Of a stretch of 64,000 nt of DNA, positions 8,569 to 16,701 are shown in pieces. This DNA is from Rhodococcus sp. SGAir0479. Lineage in GTDB: Bacteria > Actinomycetota > Actinomycetes > Mycobacteriales > Mycobacteriaceae. The stretch's first letter is position 1. Each line of letters starts with the position of its first letter. The position numbers and the translations under genes are program-made. The notes below the pieces were generated by a model. It was not told where the DNA came from. It was given only the letters and a program-made list of their open reading frames with translations, and searched no databases. Location of the stretch: assembly GCF_005484805.1 (NCBI RefSeq), contig NZ_CP039432.1, positions 3,162,001-3,226,000 on the forward strand. Direction: 5' to 3'.

Positions 8569-8882
8569 CAGCTGCCTCCCCCGAGCGTTCCGGCGAACCC
8601 GGTGTCGGCACGTTCGAACGCGGCCGCGGTGTCACGGAGCCCGGCGGCGATGGCCGCGAGCGTGTCGGCGAGCCCACGGACCGCGGGAGTGGCGGCGTCC
8701 CGTCCGGGCACGTACTGCGCGGCGAATGCCGTTCCGGGAGAGTCACTTCCCCAGCAGTCCCCCTCCGCGGCCAGGGCGCCCTCGAGGGCCGACAGCGCGG
8801 CGGCGACCCGGCCGGACAGTTCGTCGAACGCCGGCGCCGCGCCCGCCACCCGATCCGGGTCGATCCGCATCTCGTCACCCAC
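8568..8882 (-). CDS. WXG100/ESX-like small protein
   Basis: 104 residues in a helix-turn-helix arrangement with DCWGSDSPG at the turn, the WxG position of the WXG100 family; length and lack of signal peptide also fit. The GTG at 8882 has GGGAGG 6 bases upstream; a second possible start is the ATG at 8870. WXG100 proteins are secreted as dimers by type VII systems. It overlaps YbaB-like and CpnT-like neighbours, so all three are probably one transcript. Confidence 0.75.
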   Translation of the reverse strand: MGDEMRIDPDRVAGAAPAFDELSGRVAAALSALEGALAAEGDCWGSDSPGTAFAAQYVPGRDAATPAVRGLADTLAAIAAGLRDTAAAFERADTGFAGTLGGGS

Positions 8883-9393
8883 GGTGCGCCTCCCGCAGAA
8901 TCGGGGCGCGCCAGTCGTGCAGGTCGTCGGTGTCCGGATCCTGGCGGTCCGGCGGCGTGAACTCGGTCGCCTCCGTCGGGACCAGGTTCCGCAGCGACGG
9001 TGCGCCGGGGACGAAGTCGGGAAGGTCCGGCAGGTCGGCGGACAGTGCGGTGACCGGTGCCAGGATCTCCGCGACCCGGGCCCGGACCTCCGCCGTGGCG
9101 GTCCGCGCGGCCGCGGTGAACGCCTCCGCCAGCCGTGCCGGCGTGGTCCGCCCGAATGCGGACGCGTCCACCTCGACCGACGTCACCGCCCCCGCGGCAT
9201 CGACGGTGACCCGGACCAGACCGTCCGCGGATTCGGCCTGCGCCGTGGTACCGGCGACGGCCCCCTGCGCCGCCGCGAGTGCCTCGGTCTGGGTCCGCAG
9301 CCCGTCGAGCAGTGTGTCCACCTGCGCCTGCAGCGTGGCGTTGCCGCGCCGCAGTTGCCGACGCGCGTCCTCTCGAGTCCCGGTGTCGGTCAT
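8875..9393 (-). CDS. YbaB/EbfC-family nucleoid protein-like
   Basis: 172 residues: an N-terminal coiled coil, then LVRVTVDAAGAVTSVEVDAS, the beta-sheet typical of YbaB/EbfC proteins, and a proline/aspartate-rich tail unlike the housekeeping YbaB. In actinobacteria YbaB-like genes commonly sit beside WXG100 and EspG genes, where their role is unknown. I chose the ATG at 9393 (preceded by GGGAGGGG); an upstream in-frame ATG at 9420 lacks a ribosome binding site. Confidence 0.75.
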   Translation of the reverse strand: MTDTGTREDARRQLRRGNATLQAQVDTLLDGLRTQTEALAAAQGAVAGTTAQAESADGLVRVTVDAAGAVTSVEVDASAFGRTTPARLAEAFTAAARTATAEVRARVAEILAPVTALSADLPDLPDFVPGAPSLRNLVPTEATEFTPPDRQDPDTDDLHDWRAPILREAHRG

Positions 9394-9497
9394 CGCTCCC
9401 CTCCCGTGTTTCCCCTTCACCGGAGTAGACGCCGGTGGGCCCGGTTCGGTTCCGTTCGATCCGGAGCGGGTCCGGTCCCGGACCGGTCGGGCCGCGG

Positions 9498-10280
9498 TCA
9501 GCGTGCCGGGTCCCGGGCCGCGACGAGCGCCACCAGCTGCCGGATGTCCGCTGCCAACTGCGTCTCCGAGGCCGGTGTCACGGCGATGTCGGTGGCCTCG
9601 CGGAAGGTGTAGCGGCCGTCGTCGGCGTAGTCCATCCAGTGCAGCGCGACCCCGTCGTCCGTCGGCCGGCTGTCGTACGCGGCGCCCGCGAACGCGGTGA
9701 TCTCCCCCAGCCCGGTCCGCGGCCGTTTCAGCAGCGCGAGCGCATCGTGCCGGATTCCGGTCGCCCCGGCGGGCGCCAGCACGGTGCCCCGCCCGGCCTG
9801 GAGATCGGACCGGCGAAAGCGCAGCGGCGCCATCGCTCCCGGCGGCACGGCGGGCAGGGCCGCCGCGATCGCGTCCGGGATCCGGGACGCGCCGGCAGCG
9901 TGCAGCACGACGTCGCCGCCGGTGTCGGTGTCCGGGCCCGGGACCTGCACGGCGAGCACCCCGCGGCCGCCGCCGATCCCGGCGTGCATGCGGACCGGCG
10001 TGCGCTGTGCTCCCGTGAAACCGAAGACCTCGACACGTACCGTCGGTTCGGCGAGTACCGCGAGCTGCAGGTACAGCGTGTCGGTGACGCGTGCGAGCGC
10101 CGACGTCGCGGCCTCACGCCGGCGACGGTCCAGTTCGTCCTGCGTCTCGGCGGCCGGCCGGTAGCGCAGCGGGTAGGGCAGACGATCGAGCCCGAGGTGC
10201 CGCCACAGGACCTGGAACTCGAGGCCGGTGAACCGCCATCGATCCCCGGCTACCGAACCACGCGTCGAATACTCAGCCAC
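9498..10280 (-). CDS. EspG family ESX-associated protein
   Basis: 260 residues. FTGLEFQVLWRHLGLDRLPYPL at the N-terminus and a central parallel beta/alpha arrangement match the EspG family, which in mycobacteria acts as a cytosolic chaperone for PE/PPE pairs before secretion by ESX. No PE or PPE gene is visible here, so its client is likely one of the downstream WXG proteins. The first gene of the minus-strand cluster EspG - YbaB - WXG100 - CpnT-like; the gap to the next gene is 104 bases. GTG start. Confidence 0.75.
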   Translation of the reverse strand: MAEYSTRGSVAGDRWRFTGLEFQVLWRHLGLDRLPYPLRYRPAAETQDELDRRRREAATSALARVTDTLYLQLAVLAEPTVRVEVFGFTGAQRTPVRMHAGIGGGRGVLAVQVPGPDTDTGGDVVLHAAGASRIPDAIAAALPAVPPGAMAPLRFRRSDLQAGRGTVLAPAGATGIRHDALALLKRPRTGLGEITAFAGAAYDSRPTDDGVALHWMDYADDGRYTFREATDIAVTPASETQLAADIRQLVALVAARDPAR

Positions 10281-10360
10281 GCAGGGATAGACGCAGCCGG
10301 GCCGCGTTCGGTTCCGTCGACCGGCAATCGTGCCGGCGTCCGTCGCGAAGGCTCGACTGC

Positions 10361-11178
10361 TCAGACCTGCGTGGCCGCGGCGGTGATGGCGTCCGCCACC
10401 CGCCCCGGTTGCGACACCAGCACTGCGTGCGAGGCCCCCGGGATCTCGGTGATCTGTGCGCCTGCCCGTTCCGCCATGAAACGTTCGGACGCGGGCGGGA
10501 TGACACGGTCCTGGTCGGGGATGACGGCCCAGGTCGGCAGGTTTCGCCAGGACGGGTCCTGTGTCGGTTCGAGGTTCGCTGCCAACGCTATGGACCGCTG
10601 ATGGGCGAGCATGTCGGCGGCCGTGACGTCGGAGACGTCCTGACAGAACGCCTCGTGGAAGCTGTCCGCGGCGATGTAGCCGTCGAGGTTCTTACCGATC
10701 GGGGTGGTCGGGTCGTCGACCACCCCTACTTGCAGCACCGGCGGCAGCAGCTGGCTGCCGGGGAACGTGATCGGGTTGAGCGCCGCCTGCGCGGGCTCGC
10801 CCTGATCGGGGACGAAGGCGGCGACGTACACCATGCCGACCACATTGGGGGCATGGGTGTTCGTGATGACGACACCGCCGTACGAGTGCCCGACCAGCAG
10901 CACCGGCCCCGGGATGTCGGCGAGCGCCTTCTCGATCGCAGCCGAGTCGTAGCCGGGTCCGCGCACCGGGTTCGACGGCACGACCACGTCGTGACCGCGG
11001 CCGCGAAGTTCGGCGGCGACAGAGTCCCAGCTGGTGGTGTCGGCGAACGCGCCGTGCACGAGCACGATCGTGGGCACCGGGTTTGCGGCGGCCGGGGACA
11101 CGGACACCCCCACCGTCAGCACCGCGCGAGGGCCAGTACGCACATCGCCGTCAAGGTCCGAATCCTGCGCATTTTCAT
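10361..11178 (-). CDS. Secreted alpha/beta hydrolase with a frameshift inside the signal peptide
   Basis: The hydrolase body is intact: VHGAF oxyanion region, VGHSYGG nucleophile elbow, IPDQDRV acidic residue and GASHAV histidine, similar to small secreted alpha/beta hydrolases of streptomycetes and rhodococci. The natural start is the ATG at 11178 with GAGGAG upstream; it encodes MKMRRIRTLTAMCVLALA and then runs into a stop 20 codons in. The body frame continues as AVLTVGVSVSPAAANP. Adding one base near 11124-11130 (the cgcgcg run) joins the two into a perfect signal peptide. The body frame also opens at 11218, but with a hydrophilic, non-signal N-terminus. This is a one-base deletion in this strain or a sequence error. 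Confidence 0.7.
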
Positions 11179-11280
11179 GGCGGATCTCCTCGTGTGGGAA
11201 GTACCCGGATATTCCCACGCAGGTCGCACCCGTCAGTTCCGTTCGGGGCGGCCGAGACTCAGCTGTGCCTCAGTCGAGAC

Positions 11281-12447
11281 TCACACCAGCGCCGACATCG
11301 ACGTCCACGAGGGCCAGTCGACGGCCCAGTCGTAGAGGTCGCCGTCCGCCGCCGACAGATCGATCCGAGTGCCGGTGACCTCCACCGGGTCTCCGTACAT
11401 CGCGATGCCGAAGTACTCTTCGGCATCCGACAGCGACAGGTTGATGCAGCCGTTCGTCACGTTCGACGCGCCCTGCACGCCCACGGTCGCGGGGTTCGCG
11501 TGGATGAACTCGCCGTTGTTGGAGATGCGGACGGCCCACCGTTCGCGCACGTTCTCGTAGTACGGCGGATTCGACATCAGGAAGTCCTCGTGCTTTTCGG
11601 ACACGACGTGGATGCCGCTGCGGGTGACGTTGCGGTTCTCGTTGCCTTCGCCGTAGCTGACCGGGATGTCCATGACCGTGACGCCGTCGCGCACCACCTG
11701 CATCCGGTGACTCGGGGCATCGGCCTTGACGATCTGGCTCCGCCCGATCGTGAAGTTCAGCGAAACGTCGCCGGCGCCGTACGCACCGTCACCGAAGTCG
11801 ACGCCGTACAGGTCGGCGTTCACGTGGACGGCGGTGCCGGGCACCCAGTAGTTCTGCGGCCGCCAGTGCACGCGGGCGCCGTTGTCGTCGGGGAGCCACG
11901 CCCACGAGCCGACCGTCGGCGGATCGGTGGTGATGTGCAGGGCCTTCTCGACGGCCGCCTTGTCGGCGACCGGACCGTCGAACTGCAGGATGATCGGTGC
12001 GGCGACGCCCACCACCTGGCCGTCACCGACGTTGGTGCGGACCGATGTCTGCGTGTCGGGGTCGAGCGTGGTGAAACTGCCGGCCACCGGAACGGTCTTG
12101 CCGTCGGTGCCGAGCGCGCTGCCCGCCCACGTGTACTTCGCGTCGTAGCCCAGCGGTTCGGTGACCGTGAAGGCGGTCCGGTCCGGCGTGAGGGCACCCT
12201 GGACCGCCCGGCCCGCGGCATTGGTGAGGGTGACGTTCTCGAGGGTGCCCTGGGTCACCCGTACCGACACCGGTTCGACGGGGTTGACGTCGCGGGCTTC
12301 CGGCGCGGGGCTCTGAACCACCTGGGCGACGGGCCCGGCGGCCGCCGGATCCTCGTTCTCCGCTCCCCCGGTCGGGATGGTGCACCCCGCCAGCAGGGCC
12401 GTTCCCAACAACGCGGCCACCACCATCAGTAGCCGCGTCCGATTCAC
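11281..12447 (-). CDS. lprQ: L,D-transpeptidase lipoprotein, LprQ/LdtMt5-like
   Basis: 388 residues. A lipobox (LLAGC, about 21 residues in) marks a lipoprotein. Two immunoglobulin-like domains (about 60-210) precede a YkuD catalytic domain with the active-site segment [10 protein letters not shown]...[10 protein letters not shown]. It makes 3-3 crosslinks in peptidoglycan. The usual SHGC is TNGC, with Asn in place of the second histidine; as far as I recall the mycobacterial LprQ/LdtMt5 enzymes share that change. The GTG at 12447 has GGGGA 6-7 bases upstream. In M. tuberculosis the same gene sits next to murB, as here. Confidence 0.85.
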   Translation of the reverse strand: MNRTRLLMVVAALLGTALLAGCTIPTGGAENEDPAAAGPVAQVVQSPAPEARDVNPVEPVSVRVTQGTLENVTLTNAAGRAVQGALTPDRTAFTVTEPLGYDAKYTWAGSALGTDGKTVPVAGSFTTLDPDTQTSVRTNVGDGQVVGVAAPIILQFDGPVADKAAVEKALHITTDPPTVGSWAWLPDDNGARVHWRPQNYWVPGTAVHVNADLYGVDFGDGAYGAGDVSLNFTIGRSQIVKADAPSHRMQVVRDGVTVMDIPVSYGEGNENRNVTRSGIHVVSEKHEDFLMSNPPYYENVRERWAVRISNNGEFIHANPATVGVQGASNVTNGCINLSLSDAEEYFGIAMYGDPVEVTGTRIDLSAADGDLYDWAVDWPSWTSMSALV

Positions 12448-12552
12448 CCGAATCCCCAGTTCACGCACGAAAACCACGGTACTCGCAGTGCGGCAGTGGC
12501 TTTCGTCACACAGAGACGATAGGGGCACGATCGGGGAACGATCTCGGGCCGC

Positions 12553-13647
12553 TCAGATCGTGCAACCCACCGTCACCGGCTCCGGCACGAGCCGCACCCC
12601 GAAGGCGTGCTCGACGCCGTCACGCACCGTGCGCGCGAGTTCCACCAGGTCGCTCGTCCGCGCCTCGCCCCGATTCGTCAGCGCCAGGGTGTGCTTGGTG
12701 GACAGGCGAACCCGGGACTCGGCACCCGGGAAGCCCTTGCCGAATCCGGCGCGTTCGATGAGCCATCCCGCCGACAGCTTGGTCCCGGTGTCGCCGGGGA
12801 ACTGCGGGATCCGCACGTCCGCACCGACCTTCGCCCGAATCGCGTCGAGCACGGTGGGCAGGCTCACGTCGGGAATCACCGGATTGGTGAAGAACGAGCC
12901 GGCGCTCCACGTGTCGTGGTCGCCCGTGTCGAGCACCATGCCCTTGCCGCGACGCAACCGCAGGACGGTGTCGCGGACCTCGCCGGTGGGGCGGCGCTCA
13001 CCTTCCTGCGCTCCGAGCGCGGACGCGAGCTCGCGGTATCCGAGCGGCGCGCTCGTACCGTCGGGCCGCACCTCCATCTCCACCGCGAGGACCAGCGCGT
13101 CGTCGCGGTGCTTGAGGACACTGGTCCGGTAGCCGAGCCCGAGCGCGGACGGCTCCACCCAGCACACCTCGCCGCTGGTGCGGTCGAGCAGTTGCACCCG
13201 GCGCAGCAGCGATCCCACCTCGACGCCGTACGCGCCGACGTTCTGCACGGGCGTCGCGCCCGTCGAACCGGGGATCCCGGACAGGCACTCGAGGCCGCCC
13301 AGGCCGGCGGCGACCGTCTCGGCGACGACGTCGTCCCACACCGCACCGGCCTGGGCCAGCACCGTGTCGGCACCGAGTTCGACCGCGGCATCGGCAACCC
13401 GGACGACCACGCCGTCGAAGCCGTCGTCGGAGATCACCAGGTTGGAACCGCCGCCGAGGATCAGCGTCGGGACGCGGGCGTCGTCGAGCGCCCGGACCAC
13501 GTCGACGAGGGTGGAGGTGGACGGGCACTCGGCCAGCACGGCCGCGGGCCCCCCGAGCCGCAACGTGGTCAGGCTCGCGAGCCGCACACGCTCGGACAAC
13601 TGCGCGCCGGCTTGTTCGAGGCGGCCCCGGATGAGTGGATCCAACAC
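12553..13647 (-). CDS. murB: UDP-N-acetylmuramate dehydrogenase
   Basis: 364 residues. MurB reduces UDP-GlcNAc-enolpyruvate to UDP-MurNAc with NADPH and FAD. FAD-binding segments GGGSNLVISDDGF and GIPGSTGATPVQNVGAYG, the catalytic serine in SAGSFFTNPV and the C-terminal glutamate in VPEPVTVG are all present. The GTG at 13647 is supported by a minus-strand -10 box TACCGT 6 bases upstream, so the mRNA should be leaderless. Only 23 bases separate its start from the divergent DUF2505 gene. Confidence 0.93.
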   Translation of the reverse strand: MLDPLIRGRLEQAGAQLSERVRLASLTTLRLGGPAAVLAECPSTSTLVDVVRALDDARVPTLILGGGSNLVISDDGFDGVVVRVADAAVELGADTVLAQAGAVWDDVVAETVAAGLGGLECLSGIPGSTGATPVQNVGAYGVEVGSLLRRVQLLDRTSGEVCWVEPSALGLGYRTSVLKHRDDALVLAVEMEVRPDGTSAPLGYRELASALGAQEGERRPTGEVRDTVLRLRRGKGMVLDTGDHDTWSAGSFFTNPVIPDVSLPTVLDAIRAKVGADVRIPQFPGDTGTKLSAGWLIERAGFGKGFPGAESRVRLSTKHTLALTNRGEARTSDLVELARTVRDGVEHAFGVRLVPEPVTVGCTI

Positions 13648-13653
13648 GGGGAA

Positions 13654-13663
13654 ACGGTAGCGT
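13654..13663. promoter_or_regulatory. Overlapping divergent -10 boxes for murB and the DUF2505 gene
   Basis: The ten bases acggtagcgt read TAGCGT on the plus strand (13658-13663, 7 bases before the ATG at 13671) and TACCGT on the minus strand (13659-13654, 6 bases before the GTG at 13647). The two boxes share two base pairs, so the two leaderless start sites face away from one shared element. Confidence 0.6.
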
Positions 13664-13670
13664 GCCGTCC

Positions 13671-14174
13671 ATGGCCCGACACATCGAGCATTCCGCGCAT
13701 TACCCGCACTCGGTCGCGACTCTGCACGCCGCACTCACCGACGAGCACTACTGGCAGAGCCGGCTCCAGCAGGTCGGCGGCCCCGGCGCGAAGCTCGACA
13801 GCGTGCAGGTGGGCGACGGCACGATCGACGTCGTGATGACGCAGGCGGTGCCCGCCGAGCACCTGCCGTCTGTGGTCACCAAGATCCGTCCGGGTGACCT
13901 GATCATCAAGCGGACCGAATCGTGGGGTCCGCTACAGGGTGACCGGGCCGAGGGCACCTTCTCCGCCGAGGTCGAGGGCGCGCCCGGACAACTGCGCGGC
14001 ACCATGGTCCTCACCGCCGACAGCGGAGGATCGCTGCTGGTCATGGATGGTGATGTGGAGGTCAAGCTGCCGATCTTCGGCAGCAAGGTCGAGTCCGTGA
14101 TCGCGGGCCAGGTCCTGGAACTGCTCGACGCCGAGGAGGACTTCACCGGGCAGTGGACGGCGCAGGCCCGGTGA
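13671..14174 (+). CDS. DUF2505 family protein (Rv0481c-like), copy 1
   Basis: 167 residues with the DUF2505 opening ARHIEHSAHYPHSVATLHAALTDEHYW and a mixed beta/alpha body, most likely the START/SRPBCC helix-grip fold that binds hydrophobic ligands. No signal peptide. In M. tuberculosis one such gene (Rv0481c) sits beside murB; here it is followed by a second copy. Function unknown. Start set by the leaderless promoter; an in-frame ATG 12 codons upstream would overlap murB's promoter. Confidence 0.8.
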   Translation: MARHIEHSAHYPHSVATLHAALTDEHYWQSRLQQVGGPGAKLDSVQVGDGTIDVVMTQAVPAEHLPSVVTKIRPGDLIIKRTESWGPLQGDRAEGTFSAEVEGAPGQLRGTMVLTADSGGSLLVMDGDVEVKLPIFGSKVESVIAGQVLELLDAEEDFTGQWTAQAR

Positions 14175-14206
14175 CCTCTTTCACCGACGCGACGGGCGCG
14201 GGCCGG

Positions 14207-14212
14207 TAACCT
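14207..14212 (+). promoter_or_regulatory. -10 box of a leaderless promoter (TAACCT)
   Basis: TAACCT lies 7 bases before the ATG at 14220. Confidence 0.55.
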
Positions 14213-14219
14213 GCCGGTC

Positions 14220-14720
14220 ATGGCCCGTCGCATCGACTACTCCGCCAGGTTCGACCATCCCGCCGAGAAGGTGTACGCCGCGCTGAGCGACCCGGACCAC
14301 TGGGAGGCGCGGATGGAGGAGATGCGCAAGTACAGCGAGAACCACCTCGAGAGCCTGAAGGTGACCGACGACGGGATCGATCTGGTGCTCCACCACGTGC
14401 TGCCCCGCCGGGACCTGCCGGACATCGCGCAGGCCGTGCTGAAAAAGGACCTGGTCATCACCCGCAAGGAGCGGTACACGCCGTTCGGGGAGCCGGTCAC
14501 CGGCACCTACGAGGCGTCCATTCCGGCCGGTCCGGGCAGCCTGACCGGCACCATGGAACTGTTCAGCACCGATACCGGCTGCACGCTGCGCACGACGTCC
14601 GAGGCGAAGGTGTTCCTGCCGTTCGTCGGCGGCAAGCTCGAGCAGTTGATGCTGGCGAATCTGGTCGACCTGTTCCGGAACGAGGCCGCGATCACCGCCG
14701 CCTGGCTCGCCCAGCAGTAA
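14220..14720 (+). CDS. DUF2505 family protein, copy 2
   Basis: 166 residues, a paralogue of the preceding gene: same length, same opening (ARRIDYSARFDHPAEKVYAALSD) and matching segments (GTYEASIPAGPGSLTGTM versus GTFSAEVEGAPGQLRGTM). The copies have diverged to roughly a third identity, so the duplication is old. Each has its own leaderless promoter, which suggests separate regulation. Probably a ligand-binding helix-grip protein; ligand unknown. Confidence 0.8.
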   Translation: MARRIDYSARFDHPAEKVYAALSDPDHWEARMEEMRKYSENHLESLKVTDDGIDLVLHHVLPRRDLPDIAQAVLKKDLVITRKERYTPFGEPVTGTYEASIPAGPGSLTGTMELFSTDTGCTLRTTSEAKVFLPFVGGKLEQLMLANLVDLFRNEAAITAAWLAQQ

Positions 14721-14725
14721 CCGGA

Positions 14726-15514
14726 GTGCGTGAGAACAAACCCGTCGGCGTCATCACCCGCGGAACCACCGGCATCAACCGGCTGCGCCGCAGCGACCGC
14801 TGGCTGGTGCACAGCCCGGACGTCCGCCGCACCCTCCGGGACGCGCCCGACCCGCTGATCGTCGACCTGGGCTACGGCGCGATGCCGGTCACGACGTACG
14901 AGCTGGCGGCCCGGATGCGCACCGTGCGGCCCGACATCCGGGTGGTGGGACTCGAGATCGATCCCGACCGCGTGGTCGAGGGCCGCGACGGCGTCCGCTT
15001 CGCGCGTGGCGGGTTCGAGCTGGCCGGCCTGCGGCCGACCCTCATCCGCGCGTTCAACGTGCTGCGGCAGTACCCCGAGGACGCCGTCGACCAGGCGTGG
15101 GGGCGGCTGCGCAGCGGGTTGGCGCCCGGCGGCCTGATCGTGGACGGCACGTGTGACGAGTTGGGCCGGCGCTGCGCGTGGGTGCTGCTCGACAGCGACG
15201 GCCCGCGCTCGCTCACACTGGCGTGGGACCCCTTCGCCACGGATCGGCCGAGCGACATCGCCGAGCGGCTGCCCAAGGCGCTCATCCACCGCAATGTCGA
15301 GGGCGAGCGGATCCACGAATTGCTGGTGACCGCCGACCGGGCGTGGGCCACCTGCGCGGCTCTGGCCCCGTTCGGTCCCCGCATCCGGTGGCGGGAAACC
15401 GTGCGCCAGCTCGCCGCGCAGGGGCTGCCGGTCGCCCCTCAGCGCCGCCGGATCCGCGACTGCGTGCTCACCGTTCCGTGGAGTCACGTCCGTCCGAGTC
15501 CCTCGCCGACGTGA
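14726..15514 (+). CDS. Class I SAM-dependent methyltransferase-like protein
   Basis: 262 residues. VDLGYGAMPVTTYELA followed about 25 residues later by VVGLEIDPDRV is the SAM-binding strand-loop and acidic residue of class I methyltransferases. The second half lacks a recognisable substrate motif. GTG start 5 bases after the DUF2505 stop; the stop overlaps the start of the CoA-transferase by 37 bases. Context (murB, DUF2505, CoA-transferase, amidohydrolase) does not reveal a substrate. Confidence 0.65.
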   Translation: MRENKPVGVITRGTTGINRLRRSDRWLVHSPDVRRTLRDAPDPLIVDLGYGAMPVTTYELAARMRTVRPDIRVVGLEIDPDRVVEGRDGVRFARGGFELAGLRPTLIRAFNVLRQYPEDAVDQAWGRLRSGLAPGGLIVDGTCDELGRRCAWVLLDSDGPRSLTLAWDPFATDRPSDIAERLPKALIHRNVEGERIHELLVTADRAWATCAALAPFGPRIRWRETVRQLAAQGLPVAPQRRRIRDCVLTVPWSHVRPSPSPT

Positions 15515-16701
15515 GACGCACGTCCGCAGCGGCCCACCGCGTACGCGACTGGGCCGAAAGCGGAATCCCCCTGCTCACCGGGCATTCCGACGGCCCGAGC
15601 CTCGTTCCGCCCGGTGCCGCGGCGTCGCTGGCCCGCGCCCACACCGACCGGATCGCGGCCGCCACGGGTGGCCGGGTGCGGCTCGACGGCGCCCGACTGC
15701 TGTCCGAGCGTGCCGCGTTCACCGGCTTCCGCCGCGGGGGCCCGACATCGGCCGGCCGGCACGCTCGGCTGCTGCCGACCGCGGACGGGTGGGCCGCGGT
15801 CAGCTGCGCCCGCCCCGACGACCCCCCGCTGCTCGGGGCGCTCGTGGGCCGCGACGTGGGCGACGACCCCTGGCCGGCCGTGACCGACTGGGTGCGGACG
15901 CACTCCGGCGCCGAGTTGGCCGACCGCGCGGAACTACTGGGCCTGGCGGCGGGCCCGATCGCATCGGTGCCGACCCCGGCGCCGACTCCGCTGCAACCCC
16001 GTCCGGTCGAGGGACTGCGCGTGGTCGACTTCAGTGCGCTGTGGGCCGGTCCGCTGTGCGCGCACATCCTGGGGCTGGCCGGCGCCCGGGTGATCAAGGT
16101 CGAGACGCCGCATCGCCCGGACGGTGCGCGCCGCGGAAATCCCGACTTCTACCGCCTGTTGCACGGCGGCCACGAATCCGTGGTGCTCGACCCGGACGTG
16201 CCGGACCAGCGCCGCGCTCTCGGTGCGCTGGTCGCGTCGGCGGACATCGTCATCGAGGCGTCGCGGCCCCGGGCACTGGCCGCCTTCGGGCTCGACGCGC
16301 AGCGGTTCGCCGACACCGGGGGCACGTGGATCTCGATCACAGCGCACGGTCGCGCTTCGAACCGGATCGGATTCGGCGACGACGTCGCGGCCACCGCCGG
16401 GCTGGTCGCCCATGACGCGGAGGGCGCGCCGGTGTTCGTGGGTGACGCCATCGCCGATCCGCTCACCGGCGTGACGGCGGCAGCCCTGGCGTTGTCCGCT
16501 CCCCCCGACGGCGGCGGACAGCTGTGGGACGTGGCGATGGCGTCGGTGGTGGCCGGCACCCTCGACCCCTACTCCCGCACGACCGTCGCCGACGAGTCGA
16601 CCGTCGTCCCACCGAGCCGGCGGGACCCGGCCGGCACCGCCCCGGACAGTGGCCGTGACACCGCGGCGGTGCTTGCCGAACTGGGTGTGCGCATCCGATG
16701 A
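15478..16701 (+). CDS. CoA-transferase family III (CaiB/BaiF) with rearranged halves
   Basis: 407 residues. LRVVDFSALWAGPLCAHILG...GARVIKVETP is the CaiB/BaiF N-terminal signature, but it begins at about residue 180 instead of 5-10. The first 175 residues look like the other half of the fold, so this protein is permuted or carries a degenerate first copy. The catalytic aspartate is probably within GFGDDVAATAGL. Family members move CoA between carboxylic acids. GTG start inside the methyltransferase end; ATGA overlap with the amidohydrolase. Confidence 0.7.
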   Translation: MESRPSESLADVRRTSAAAHRVRDWAESGIPLLTGHSDGPSLVPPGAAASLARAHTDRIAAATGGRVRLDGARLLSERAAFTGFRRGGPTSAGRHARLLPTADGWAAVSCARPDDPPLLGALVGRDVGDDPWPAVTDWVRTHSGAELADRAELLGLAAGPIASVPTPAPTPLQPRPVEGLRVVDFSALWAGPLCAHILGLAGARVIKVETPHRPDGARRGNPDFYRLLHGGHESVVLDPDVPDQRRALGALVASADIVIEASRPRALAAFGLDAQRFADTGGTWISITAHGRASNRIGFGDDVAATAGLVAHDAEGAPVFVGDAIADPLTGVTAAALALSAPPDGGGQLWDVAMASVVAGTLDPYSRTTVADESTVVPPSRRDPAGTAPDSGRDTAAVLAELGVRIR

